From Lunularia cruciata (lineage: Eukaryota > Streptophyta > Marchantiopsida > Lunulariales > Lunulariaceae): a stretch of DNA of 64,000 nucleotides. Every line of letters starts with the position of its first letter. Position 1 is the first letter of the stretch. The position numbers and the translations under genes are program-made. Shown piece after piece: positions 1 through 11,649 of this stretch. The stretch spans positions 10,602,001-10,666,000 of the forward strand of contig OX419760.1 in the NCBI GenBank assembly GCA_948567375.1. The letters are read 5' to 3'. The notes below the pieces were generated by a model. The model was not told the DNA's origin. It did not search any database and saw only the letters and a list, made by a program, of their open reading frames with translations.

Positions 1-155
1 GAATAGAGTCACTTTTATCTTAACTAGGACTAACTTTAGCTAGTCATGACTAACGTAGAAGCTTGGTTAAACTCCATCTAGATAATATTTCTCCATTATT
101 TGCAATACTAAACTTAATATCCTTATAGAGCATACATGCACCAATGGGTGTTACA
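1..155 (-). mobile_element. LTR end fragment (family of the 47.1-kb and 56.1-kb LTRs)
   Basis: The first 155 bases match the outer end of the LTRs at 47,144-47,832 (same orientation) and, reversed, 48,552 and 56,110. Shared landmarks are the run of paired 'gactaact..tagc' words followed by 'tgcaccaatgggtgttaca', the reverse complement of the LTR start TGTAACACCC. The rest of the LTR lies left of the window, so whether this is a solo LTR or part of an element cannot be seen. Flank after the end is TGACT. Confidence 0.75.
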
Positions 156-817
156 TGACTAACATCTTCCCTCACACAATTGTCAAAAGCTTAATTGAGT
201 TGTTAGATTAGACAAGAGAGAAGTTAAGACCGTAATTGTTGGTAGGTAAAGTAGTTCGGTTTGGCAAAGAACCCGCTTAGCCATCCAAGACCCTTTAGTG
301 CAAAGTGGAGTAGTGTGGAAAAACTATACATAAGGCTTTGGCATAATAATGAACAAGTCCACTTTTCCATACAACTTTGTATCCATCTTTAGAGTTGCAT
401 AACTTTGATTCGCATGAAGCCGGCCAGGAGAGATCTGATCTGATCAGACAAGAAGGAGATAATCAGAAGGATGGATCAGGATAGACTTAGGAACAGATTG
501 GACAGGGAAAGAGTTGGTGGAGACAAAGCTTCCCATTGATCTTTATAACCTATATTGAGAGGGAGTAAAATTCCTTGGTCTTTGTTGTGGTGGACAGAGG
601 AGCAAGTGACTCAGAATCGAATAATTCTTGTGCATGTATTGAGGTGTGTGAGTATATTTTTCTACTTTTGATTGTTATGTCCAGAGATGAGATTATACAA
701 AAGGTAATCCTGATTTGCTTCCCACCTTACCGTTAGGGTTTAGATGACCAAATGTCGGTCCTCCGACCTACGTTGCTACAGTAAATTTATCCTATATCTC
801 GCGAAGTGTCCCTGAGA
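156..817. other. Intergenic, no gene seen
   Basis: No reading frame, RNA gene or transposon signature recognised between the LTR fragment and the 84-bp tandem repeat. Exons 3-5 expected for the hydrolase pseudogene at 1,032-1,948 are not found here. Confidence 0.5.
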
Positions 818-985
818 CTACTAGTACTACTTCGAGCTGCTACCTGCAGTTATGATGTTTGGGATTCAAATTGTCTAAACTTGAACTCTGCTTCAAGAGA
901 CCTACTAGTACTACTTCGAGCTGCTACCTGCAGTTGTGATGTTTGAGATTCAAATTGTCTAAACTTGAACTCTGCTTCAAGAGAC
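818..985. repeat. Tandem duplication, two 84-bp units
   Basis: Bases 818-901 and 902-985 are near-identical copies that start 'ctactagtactacttcgag' and end 'cttcaagagac'; only a few substitutions separate them, and a third copy breaks off after five bases. The duplication lies just beyond the last remaining exon of the hydrolase pseudogene, so it may mark the scar where exons 3-5 were lost (inference). Confidence 0.9.
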
Positions 986-1031
986 CTACTGTAGGAGGCA
1001 AAACTTATGAATCCACATATATTGCACATAC

Positions 1032-1948
1032 CTTATTCACTTGTACGAAATAGAACAGTCCAATTATGTCCACGACAACATAAGGTGAGGTGTACTAATC
1101 AACAGACTCAGGTACTCCACTTTCACCAAAGCCACGAAGGTCCGGGACCACCACATGAAAACCTGCAGCAGCTAAAGCTGGAATCGTCCAAGTAATCCGG
1201 AAATCCATGCAGAAGCAAGACCGTTGGCCCTGTGACATGTAAGATGAGTTCACATACGGAACTTGAGTTCAATAGAAAGGAAACGAACATCACTGAAAAC
1301 ACATCACAAGATGCTTTTGCTGTAGAGCACTGAAAATACTGTAAGTCGGTTGAGACTTAAGCTAGATGATGTTCCTGAACTCCAAGAAGCTTTTCAAACC
1401 CTAATTTTCTATCAATCTACTAAAGCTCCAACTTCAAACAGGACAAGTTCAGATGTATCATTATTCCTCTGATGTATAAACGATGAACGCCTCGTCGAAA
1501 AAGAGAAACCTATTACAGACTGGTAAAGTCCCTGCCACTAGCATACATTTTTACAAACTTCCGAATTCAGCTGTAAAACCTCTGAGCTTACAGGAAGATA
1601 CACATATCACCTTAAAACTGGTACTCAAAACTAATTTCTTCTTCTATCGTTCACTGAATGTCACATGATTACAGAAGCGGTATCTAGCAGAGGCTAGGAA
1701 TCTAAAACTCTAAAAACAATGTTGAACCCCACCGTTAAGTCTAATTTCTTCTATCCTGAGCGGTATGTGACAGGATCCACTTAACTCCAAGCTTTCTTAC
1801 ATATATCTACTGACCGACTCCAGTCAAATATGTACGGGAATGTCAGCTAGTGGCCTACTTGATCCCGTTTCAACATAATGGAGTTTGATGCCGTTTGTGT
1901 CATAAACTTGTGAACAATTCTATCTACGGTGCTCGCTACACGCGCCAT
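1032..1948 (-). pseudogene. Epoxide hydrolase-like pseudogene, 5' fragment (exons 1-2)
   Basis: Two exons of an alpha/beta-hydrolase of the plant soluble epoxide hydrolase type are recognisable on the minus strand. Exon 1 (1,948 to 1,859) starts MARVASTVDRIVH and, after a frame break, reads NGIKLHYVETGS. Exon 2 (1,229 to 1,032) has the conserved TVLLLHGFPD segment, which carries the HGFP oxyanion-hole motif, and later HVVVPDLRGFGESGVPE. Junctions fit GT-AG (donors at 1,858 and 1,031, acceptor after 1,230) in the same phase as the neighbouring copy at 3,379-6,020. Lesions: a frame break in exon 1; a deletion with frameshift just after HGFPD; a TAG stop after PESVD. Exons 3-5, with the nucleophile, acid and histidine, are missing. 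It is a dead tandem copy. In the family such enzymes open epoxides of lipids; none is made from this fragment. Confidence 0.8.
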
Positions 1949-3378
1949 GATTGTTGCAGACAACCTGCACTGCTCAAAACTTGAGCAGGTTGCAAAGCAA
2001 CATCAGAAATTCAACTCAGTTCTGCAATAATCTTGCCAGAAGCACTTGTAAATGATGGGAACTCTGCTCACTTTGCACCAGGGTACCTCCAGAATACAAT
2101 TTGGACACTCAAAATTGTCGAAATTTCGATTCAACGCATCCAAAGCTAGCACTGGAAATGATCATTGACAGAAGGTGGCCTTGCAATTGATGCCGTAGAA
2201 TCCAGAAGTTCTGAGTTCAGTATCGAAAAGTTTTATGGCTGCAATTCCATCAAAGCCCGTAAGAAATCTTAAGTTCTACTCAACATCTTCGTGACCTGGG
2301 AGAATACCGGACAGAGCACCTACAACAGCAGGTCAGCTTCCGTCCTGAGGACCTGAAGTCCTACTGTCCTACAAAATTCCTACTGAAACCCTGCAGCCTG
2401 TCCCTTTCTGTCCTTCCTTCCGGTGAAATCTCTCTCGGTCTGAGGTACTGCATGCGGTGTTTACACTTTCCCGATGAGGAAAACTTTTAAGGGCTATTGA
2501 ATAATCTACTGACTGAAACTCGATATACATTTGAATGAATCTTCGTGGAAAATTTAGCTGTAAGGCTCTATAATTCTAACTGAAACGATTCGGACCTGAT
2601 TGAAGATGAACACATTAGAGTGTTCGTTTTCCCAATGTTGTCTCCCTGGTTCTGGGTTCGAGATGTTGCAAATGCTCCGGAGGAAGCTGACGATGGCTGT
2701 CAGTTTGTGGTTTCAACTCGAAACAGAATTTGGTGGTACTGATTTGGCCCCAAGGAGTGAGCAGCTCAATCTATTTTTATTTCTAGTTTCCTGAATTGTG
2801 TTCCCAGGATGAATCTTCCGTTCATGAAGCTGATATCCTTGGCTGACTCAAAGTAGTTCATTCCAGTCAGTTTCAAGGGTCCCATGTTTAGGATGAGGAA
2901 CCTTGAACATCTTGTCGGATGGATGCAGTACGATTTTGCGAAACTGCACGTGTGCCAAGCACATGCTCTGTCTCAATCTGTGGACCTCCCGATTCATATT
3001 CTACTTTTCATGATGTGCTTCTTTGTGCCACTTACTCTTCGTTGCAATAAACAGCAACTTTTCTCTACCGTAATGTCTATGTAACTCGTTTGTACGACGT
3101 TTGCTAGCCAGAGCTTTATTCCAGTTTCCAGTACTATTCTGTTATCGACTAAATGATTCTTATTTAAGGAGATTTTACATCGTGACAACCAGGAGCATTT
3201 GGTGACAAACAATTGCAACACGTCCAGAATTCATTCCATGGCTACGGGGAGGTAATATATTATATGCATTCAAAGAACAAACGTAATAGTAGTGTGGTAA
3301 GCAAGAGGACCCCTTAAAATCTGGATCCTCTGCACCTCTAACCCTGCTTGACGTTTGTTGCCCAACTTCTACTACCTT
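1949..3378. other. Spacer between the two hydrolase copies
   Basis: About 1.4 kb without a convincing gene. Short open frames at 2,600-2,794 and 2,884-3,084 have no recognisable domain. The part next to 3,378 should hold the 3' untranslated region of the downstream hydrolase copy. Confidence 0.45.
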
Positions 3379-6020
3379 TCAATCCCTGTATCGAGCCAAA
3401 AACTCAAGCAACACCTGATTCACTTCCTCGTGCTTCTCAAAATGCATGAAGTGTCTATAATCATTTAGTTTTACGAACTTCTGCTGGTTTATCAGAGCTG
3501 CTTTAACCGCTTCAGGATCACTTATGAACTCCGGAACACCAGGAAACCTGGTAACCATATCTCTGTCGGCGAGCCGAGTCATGGCTGGAGTGTCTATAGG
3601 TTTATGGAGCTCTCAGCTTAGAATTCCTGGTCAAAGTACCAGCACACCACACAGATATCAACAACGCGATGGAACTAGCATAACAAGTGAGGTTGCATGA
3701 TTGTCCATATAAACTTGTGTTCTACTGGACTCTACTCCTTGAAAAATACTCCATAACTACTTAAAGTGACATTCCAGTCTGCAAAGCCCATCCAGGATAT
3801 ACTGCAAGGTGCAAGATATAAGGAGACTACAGTGCTCTGAATGAAAGAAAGTACATGAATGAATTTTCTATTTTCAGTCGATCATACTGGCACGCAGTAG
3901 GTTATTATGTCTCAACAACCCTATGAGATAAAAGGTCGGCAGTGCTATTATAAGTTATGCAAGCGTAGCAGGGAAAAAAATTTACTGCACATTAGCAGAT
4001 GACAGTACACTAGATGATTATAATATTTTGAAAGATCAGGCAAATCGTGATTGGGGTGGAAGACGTACTGGGTGATTGCGCGGTAGTGATTGAAACCACC
4101 CGTAAAGCCCGTCTTGTCGAAGGTTTCAACATAGTACTTCAAGTCCTCCTCGGACAAATACTTAGGTAGAGGATCATCAGCTTCATTTGGTGAAAAGTCG
4201 GGTACTGCGAGCGTCTTGCAGTCGTGCCTCCTGAGGAGGAAGCTTTTCAGAACATTCGCGGTTGTTGCTTTCGCAAACAAGGCCTCCGCAACTCCTGGTT
4301 TCTGCGGAAGGTAGCCACCCGTGTAATCAGTTCAATAAGGTAATGATAATCCCAACTTGATAATCGGGACTTCACTAAACAAGCCGGTAACTTGGGATCC
4401 AGTACCGAAGAGATTTACTTATTCCCTTAAGAGATTCGCTCCAGAAGAAAGTCTCTTGACATCACGTTCTCATTTCGACGACATGCGATACAATTTAACT
4501 TTTAAAAACAATGGAGGTCAAACATCGTGTACGTAAAATGCAAAATTTTATGCGTTCGGTTCTAGGTATTATTGCAAATGTATGAAGTCCTGCACCAGTT
4601 TTAAAGGTGAAGCTTTCAATGATATGTACGCTTAAGCATAGTAAATGGAACTTCAATCATCAATCCACATATGCCAAGAACTCACTTCTACACCCACCTG
4701 GAACTGGTTGATGTAGAAGTGTTCGCCAACTTCCTTTGAGCTGTAAAGTAATGAACCTTGGAAACCACCAGCGTTTAAGTATGTACGGACAGGAACACAA
4801 CTGCTTTCACACGGTCAGGTCTCATATGGCAATTATCACCGGCGTAAACAGCACCCCAATCATGTCCAACCACCACAGCCTGGAACAAAATTAAGTTCAC
4901 TTTCCGTCACAATGTGAACTGTCTTGAGTGCAGTTTGCACAAGAATTAGAATGCATAGATCCCAACAACTCGACTGGTTATTATGATGTTTCTCATCCGC
5001 CCTCTTAGCTTTCACAGGAGAGCTCCAAACATAAAATGCCTGTCATTGCGCACGAATTCACCACTATCTCCAACCTTCACTTTTCAGGAGCCGACTAGTT
5101 GCGATTATCTCAAAATTTCACCAAGAATCTAAGAACCCCCTCCAAAGAGAAGTCATAATCTGTTCATAGTTGGTAGAACGATTACTGGCTTCGGAGCTGA
5201 ACTCCTATTATCTGGTGACCATAATTAGTACTGCACACGAACGCCTGGTGTAGGCTTAAAGCATCTACCTGCTTCACTTCTCAAAGGTCCAACAACGCTA
5301 TGAGTCTCCAACTTCATGAAGGGACGTATGTATACTGATCCACAGTTTCAGGTATTTCGCTTTCACCAAAGCCGCGTGGGTCCGGAACCACCACATGGTA
5401 ACCTGCATTAGCCAAAGCTGGCATCTGGTAGCGGTAGCTGTACCAAAAGTCGGGGAATCCATGTAGCAACAAGACAGTCGGTCCTGGTCAACGCGAAACA
5501 AGTTGAAGTCCATGACTTCCCAATTAGTAGGAAACAAAGAATGATCTTGAGATACTTCGTAAAATTTTGGTAATGCTGCACGTAACATGGACTCTTAAGG
5601 CAGATTTATGGGAATTAGTCTCTGGAAGAATCAAGATCATGGATCCAACAGAAACTGAGCCTAGGTTGATGTTCTAATCTCGGTGTGAAGTGGCAATTAA
5701 TAGGAACAAATCCTTCCGTCAAGAGCTCTCTCAAAAGTCATTTTCCTTGCATCAAATCATATGTCCTAGTAGCTGGCCAGGCCTGACATCTCCAGCTCTA
5801 CACACTTCTATTTACCCGGGACCAGTGTATGGCATCAAACCAAGTGCATATCAGTGGAATTATACCCACCAACTGTTCATAGTACAGAATGCAATTCGTC
5901 TTCTAAGCAGTCACGACTCGCGATCTTGTTTCGAATCCCTGAGCAAATACCTAACCTGAGCCCATTTCAACGTAATGCAACTTGATGTCATTGACCTCCA
6001 CATAGTTCGACGTTGCTCAT
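3379..6020 (-). pseudogene. Epoxide hydrolase-like gene, five exons, disrupted
   Basis: Near-complete plant-type soluble epoxide hydrolase (alpha/beta fold) on the minus strand. Exon 1 ends at 5,956 (NYVEVNDIKLHYVEMGSG); exon 2 5,484-5,269 (TVLLLHGFPDFWYSYRYQMP, then HVVVPDPRGFGESEIP); exon 3 4,879-4,698 (VVVGHDWGA, with the nucleophile Asp); exon 4 4,301-4,069 (cap region, LPKYLSEEDLKYYVETF); exon 5 3,626-3,379 (LADRDMVTRFPGVPEFIS to the C-terminus ARYRD). All four introns have GT-AG ends and junctions join in phase. Damage: the only nearby ATG (6,020) is out of frame with exon 1, two TGA codons sit at the end of exon 2, there are frameshifts after VKAVVFL in exon 3 and before the HKPIDTPAM segment in exon 5. 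The expected catalytic His region reads DYRHFMHFEKHEE. I call it a pseudogene; a sequence-error explanation would need at least four independent errors. With the copy at 1,032 it forms a tandem pair. Confidence 0.85.
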
Positions 6021-8945
6021 TTCACATGGGTCGACGCAAGCTGTGGCATCTTTCGTTGCTGATGAAGACAATCGGCTTTCCTGCGTTTTAGAAGGCCTGC
6101 ACACAGTAGAACGATTAAGCTCACATGCATATAATGAATACTTCAGCTCTTGTAGATTACATCCATCTCCTATTCGAGGCAGTGTCACTCACAGAAAGTA
6201 AGGCACAACCGTCGATAAGAAAAGGAGATGACCTGGTGAAATTGAGGTGCTAAATGTCTGAAGTAACTCGAAGTAGAGAACTTCCTTATAGAGGAACCCT
6301 CGCTTCTCACTCATCTGCAAGAGGAACTCCCAAGATGCTTAATACGTCGTATCCAGATCAATCCTTCTCTTCGTCCTCGAGCTAGAGTACACAATTTGCG
6401 TGTATGAGTCGTACAGTAGCTTGCACTCACAGAGACAGAAGTATCAATCAGCCCACGCATAGAAGCAGTGTCTACTCAGTCTGCCTGGAGGCATCGCTTG
6501 TGACAGTCCTCAAGCACCATTTGCAACTTTATTTGGGATCTTCTTGTAAGTGATTATACCTTCGAGTGTCCGAATATTGTTTCAGGGCAACTTGCATTTT
6601 CAGGTAGTCCATGCTTAAGCTTTGCTAGTTTCGACGTAAAGGCCTACAGCATACGAACACGTTCTCTCCGAAGACCCGGTCGAATGGCTTCGGACCATTT
6701 GACTTGATAGTGAATTTTGATTTGGTGAGACTTTGGTGGGGTTTATGAATTGATAAGATATTCTCTTACTTTTCGAGCAAGCCATCTGAATTGATCTGAG
6801 GAATTGCACGGCTCTGGAAAATCGTACCAAAGTAGGATAGATTGTACCAGAGTAAGTACCAATGAGTGAACTTTCGTTGTCTACGTACTATTTGCGGCCC
6901 AGGACTCAGTTGTAACCTTCTGGCGAAATTATCTTACAAGTTTGATCCACATGCGTCGCGTGGATATGGAACTTTATTATATTGGTGCAGGATGTTTTCC
7001 AGTGCATAGGGTTCAGTCTGCAGATCTCAGTTGTGACCAAGCAGACAAAGTTTGGTTGATGTGCACGGTTGAAGCGTACTGGAGAAGAAATGGACTGCAT
7101 TGCCTGAGTTTGTGCTCTACATGTAAGAAAAGAAAAGAAAATTATTCCAAACTCTTGGGGAATGAGACAGCTCCTCAGACTTCAGCGTACGGCATATCGA
7201 TGCGAAGAGCATTTTTGCACACTGTAGTTCGCTCTCAGCAATGCAATGGAAATTCCGTCTTGAATTCTGACGCTCGAGGAGTGAAGTGATCCGATATCTA
7301 CGTTGGTACCAACGTAGATACTAGGACCCCAAGACTTGTCTTCTTGAAATACAATATCGTTTCGAACAAATACATTACGTATTATATTGGAAGTGACCAA
7401 AATTCCTCTGTGCCGACTCAGTCGAGTAAAATTTGTAGCGTACAAGTATGTAGGTGGAATCTGATAAAGGAATACGTTCCGGAACCTATCAGTACAGTAT
7501 CCAGTTGCTGACATAATAGGTGCCTCATAGGACGGCTCGCAGCTTACCAATGCAAAATTTTGTACTCAAAGGTAGAGCTCACATTGAAACTGGGTATCTG
7601 GGTATTTCTCATGAACGACCAAATTGCTCGTAATTCTTCTCCGAAGTCTGAAATTTCACTTCTCGATTAGAAGGAGCGGGTCCATTCTTATCGGCTTCAG
7701 GTTCTCTTCAATTAAACAACACACCTCTTCGCTGTGGATCGTGTAGTGGACTCGTGATGTCTGTGTCATGAACTATAAAACGAAAAGAAACTGGTAACTT
7801 ATATAGAAAACACATCAGGGCCTCTCGCACTCAACCAGAGCTTCGAGATCTCGAATTCCGGTAGACCCGCCAAAGCCAAAGTCTGTCCACTAGCTCAAGT
7901 CCCTGGACGTTGGTTGTGATCTACGGTCAATAAGGGAAAATGTTTTCTGAACAGAATTCAAGGAAGCAGAAGCCTGTTGCCACGTTTGATCCGAGGTGTC
8001 CACTTCCAGCTTGGCCCAGTAAATGAAATGAAAGTAGATGATTCTCCTGACCGAGGTGCGATGTGGGACCAGGAATTGCAAGGTGCCACTTGTCGAGGAA
8101 AAGGCACGACGTTTTATCGACGAATATGATACTGTAGACGGACGCGAGCTTGTAACAAATTAAACATGTGGAACGCTTGAAGATTTTGGAGAAGTTCGAT
8201 GACCAATCGCGGGTGCATCCTCCTAGCGGATGGAGACTGCCTAATGAGTTTTCCCACTCGTTCCTCAGTCAAAGTGTGTGGAGATCGATGGAGGAAAAAC
8301 GTGCTGGACAACATTTTCATACTGACGCGGTGCAAAATGATATTACCAATGCTCGTGTAATTTTATTTCTTCCCTTGGTTTTACGTTTTGCTTGTTGACA
8401 ATAACTATCCAACACTTTGCGGTATCAGCTCAATGTTTGGAAAGATTCCTTGAATCTACTTCGACGTGGAGGTCAGTAGGCCTGTAACACAGAAATTGTA
8501 TTTGAATCGACGAAAGTGCATCTCTTCGGTTCTGTACTGTAGCCTCTATCGACCATCCTAAAACTTCCGTCGAGCTTCCTCGATGAAAGCTTAGCTTATC
8601 TTTATTGGAGACGCGTGAAAGCATTTCCGATTATACTTGAGATATCCAATCACAGAACAAGATACGCGCAAAATCTTGAATTCTCGTTTGGAGCGACTAT
8701 CATTGCATCCTCTAATCCACACTTACTGTATAGACTCTTGCCTCGAGGGTGCTCAACGGCTTGGACTTCAGAGATTTGTCGACAAAATTCGTAATCAATT
8801 AAATTATTGGGAAGCAATCCACCCCGCCCTAAACCCTCGCCCCTCATGTAAGATCTGTGGATTATAATGGCATACAGCTGATCGATTGTAATCGGTACTG
8901 TCCGGGCAAATTGCAGGCCATAGACAATGAATCCGTCCGCACAGA
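6021..8945. other. Long intergenic region, no gene recognised
   Basis: About 2.9 kb between the hydrolase pseudogene and the 512-residue gene. Several open frames of 60-120 codons occur on both strands (longest 7,182-7,550 minus, 122 codons) but none shows a domain, a family motif or consistent splice sites. The last part (about 8,700-8,945) presumably holds the promoter and 5' leader of the downstream gene. The palindrome at 7,295 is listed separately. Confidence 0.4.
7295..7320. repeat. Perfect 26-bp palindrome
   Basis: The arm 'tatctacgttggt' is followed without a spacer by its exact reverse complement 'accaacgtagata', with the centre on GGTACC. The pairing stops at 7,294/7,321. It could be a dyad binding site or a relic of an inverted repeat; no neighbour explains it. 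Confidence 0.9.
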
Positions 8946-10484
8946 ATGTCCTTCATCCCTTATGATCAATTGAACTACGGAAGTACAGAAATGGACCACC
9001 AGGCTATGTACGATGAAGGAGACCGGTACTTTGGGCACCAGCAAACAGACATCACTAAACAGTTCGAGACACCAATTCCTTCCCACTCTTACAACCCGAA
9101 AATCTTAAACGCGCCGGATCCCTACCATGTTATACCATATCACGATTTATCGGATAAATTCAGAATGGTCATCAGGGGTCCACGCCAGACGCAAAAGGAG
9201 GATTGCTATTACGGTAGAACAATCACTGAAATCTCAAGCCCCATAAGGTTCCCCGAATTGGCCACGGATGTACCTTTGCTGCCATGGCCAGAAACGTCGA
9301 AAGAAGTAGGAGATTTGAGGTTTACTCGATTTGAGTACTTGCATCCACTGGGGAAAGCAAAACCCGGCCCGATGGATGACTTCATCCTCATAAAGAGAGA
9401 TAAGAGCGGGCGAGTTAGAGGCACCCCATCGCCACCTCCGTGTCGGAAGGCAGCCAGACGGAGAATGCTTGGATTGCCGGTAGATGGATGTCATCGTCCT
9501 GGGAGTCCATGTAGATCAAGATCCCCATCACCACCGAGGGACTACGACGACGAAGCCATGGACGACGATCTCGGATCTCATCATAACCACCGAAAGCCTA
9601 GACCACATGGCCATGACAACAACAACAAAGACGACGACGACGACGTGGCATCTTCCCAAAGGTTTAGAAGTGACTCGGGTCCTCCGCAACATCCACCGAC
9701 GACAGCATGCTGCGGCCCCAGTGGTCGATCTCAGGGATCTAGCGGCTTTGAACAGAGGCCTTTAACGACTCCAACCCCGCGGAGGAGCTCGCAGATCTTC
9801 GCCACTTATGAAGAACCTCCGCCGAGACCGAGAGAACGGAAGAAATCGTACCAGGTTGGCTATGGAAGCAAAACGTTGCATGTCCAGCCTGTGGGTGGAC
9901 GGCCTCAACGGACTCATGCAGATGAGATGGAACTCCGGGGGCAAGAGCCTCCCCAATCCCCCACTTCGTATCAGACCCGCGAGCCGGAAGGCCCGCGCCC
10001 TATGAGATACAGTCTGGGAAGCAACAGCCATGACGCGCAGCCGGTTGGGGGACGGCCCTCTCGAATAAATTTGGAGGTGTTAGAGCGAGCTCGACAGACA
10101 TCTCCACTGTCTGATTACAACGATAATGCGAGTTCGTACCAGAGTAGATCGAGAGGTAAAGAGTATATGCATCACCACCCTTCGTTTATGCAGTCGCCGT
10201 CTCCCAGGGATGCAGAGGATGAAGCATTTAACCGACACAAATTCAAAACGCTGCAGGACGGTGATCGAAGCTCTGCTTCATCTCGATCCAGAAAGTTGTC
10301 GACTCCACCGAGGCATGATCCAAATCTGCCTCCGGAAAGTCAAAGGGGGAGATCGCACAGGAAAAGCAGCAATGCTTCGGGTGGGGAGTCTGGTAGACGT
10401 GGCCATTGTGGTTTTCACGGGACGAGCCCATGTCCTGCTCAGGCAGGCGCTTCTTGTAGGACCGGCAAGGGCCCTCGATCCTAG
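8946..10484 (+). CDS. Unrecognised 512-residue protein, conserved-looking N-terminus and disordered basic tail
   Basis: A single uninterrupted frame of 512 codons; an in-frame TGA at 8,928 lies 18 bases before the ATG, so this start is the first possible one without an upstream exon. I do not recognise the family. Residues 1 to about 165 look folded or short-motif rich (many aromatic and Pro residues, e.g. PYHVIPYHDLSDKFRMVIRG and RFTRFEYLHPLGK). Residues from about 165 on are low complexity: an RS/SP-rich stretch (SPCRSRSPSPPRDYDDE), a His/Asn/Asp run with five consecutive Asp, then Ser/Arg/Pro-rich sequence to the end with basic clusters. A motif QPVGGRP occurs twice (near residues 313 and 365), each after a GS.......H-type stretch, suggesting an internal duplication. 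No signal peptide or membrane segment is evident. The frame has clearly higher GC than the surrounding transposons and no lesions, so it is the best candidate for an active host gene here. Confidence 0.75.
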   Translation: MSFIPYDQLNYGSTEMDHQAMYDEGDRYFGHQQTDITKQFETPIPSHSYNPKILNAPDPYHVIPYHDLSDKFRMVIRGPRQTQKEDCYYGRTITEISSPIRFPELATDVPLLPWPETSKEVGDLRFTRFEYLHPLGKAKPGPMDDFILIKRDKSGRVRGTPSPPPCRKAARRRMLGLPVDGCHRPGSPCRSRSPSPPRDYDDEAMDDDLGSHHNHRKPRPHGHDNNNKDDDDDVASSQRFRSDSGPPQHPPTTACCGPSGRSQGSSGFEQRPLTTPTPRRSSQIFATYEEPPPRPRERKKSYQVGYGSKTLHVQPVGGRPQRTHADEMELRGQEPPQSPTSYQTREPEGPRPMRYSLGSNSHDAQPVGGRPSRINLEVLERARQTSPLSDYNDNASSYQSRSRGKEYMHHHPSFMQSPSPRDAEDEAFNRHKFKTLQDGDRSSASSRSRKLSTPPRHDPNLPPESQRGRSHRKSSNASGGESGRRGHCGFHGTSPCPAQAGASCRTGKGPRS

Positions 10485-11649
10485 CATTTCGACGAAACCA
10501 CACTCCATGCCCATTGCAAGTTTTACCTCATAGAATCAAATAATGGCCAATGAATTTCACTAAAGGTATATATTTTAATTTCAAGTGTACTGTCACTAAC
10601 CACCATCCCGCGTCCGGATCCAGTGAGATCATTAAGCCGATTCCAGCAGAGACAATGGTTGTAATTGCAGTCCGTTTCCACCAGGCTTCATAAGTGGCGA
10701 TTCGGCGGAGAAACCCCTCAACGGTGGTACTTAGCTATTTCGGCTACGCAAATTAGGGTTTATCGGTTTTCACAATGCCCTGCTTTATTTCTGAAAGAAG
10801 TCTCAACGACGATTTGGTATGATCTTAGAATTTCTCAACGATGTGCTTAATTTCTGAAGGGAGCCGTAACAACCATTAAGAATGCCTAGAGAATCTCATC
10901 CTTGACATGAGCATGAGAAGAAAGTCACAATCTGCCTATTGTGGTTCAAGTGAGTTGGATTGACAGCCGTAGTGTCAACATATCACCTCCTCCGTCACGA
11001 AGTAATGATTTAAAATTATTCTGGTCATCATAGCCGATCCCCACTTCGATGTTGAGTTTCCGTGGTGGTGTATCACACGCTTGATCAGAAGCCATGGGAG
11101 TTGGATCAATTTTGGGCATACCGTCTCTTACCGTATATTGTCGTCGTGTATTCTCAAGAAGATTTGATGACGACAAGATCTAAAAAGGTTTCTAGTGTTT
11201 CCAGAAAAATATTTATTTACTTATATGAATAACATCAGATAAAAGAATTTGTTATTATTTATCTTTAAAATAAGAGAGTCGCTTAGTATAGGAAGTCCCT
11301 CTGGTAGGAGCATACTATAATAGGAATATAGATACCCCAAATTGCTACTAGATGCAAAACGGAAAGGGCGATCGCGTAGAAGGATGGGAAGACCTCATCA
11401 AGCCTTACAAGGGAAAGACAAAAAAAAGAAGGTAAAATGGGACTAAGCCCCAATGGAATCCATATGAGAAATGTACCTTATTGCACCTAATATATTCGAG
11501 CTATGCAAGGCGTTAGGTCTACAAACAACTAGAGCATCCGTAGAAGCATCACCTATTGTGATTGCTCTCCTATGATTGCACCAGCCACTATCCTCTTTAG
11601 AGCAATCGACATACGTTGTCTAAAATATGCTTCAAAGTACAAGAGTGAG
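10485..11649. other. Intergenic, includes 3' flank of the 512-residue gene
   Basis: No gene recognised. AT-rich words such as 'aaataatgg' shortly after the stop could serve 3'-end formation, but no clear poly(A) signal can be assigned. Short open frames at 10,665 (plus) and 10,946 (minus) have no recognisable content. Confidence 0.4.

Noticed and set aside
10126-10533. Second, overlapping 135-codon plus-strand frame in the 512-residue gene
   Set aside because: It is nested in the tail of the long frame in another phase, without any motif; the long frame explains the region.
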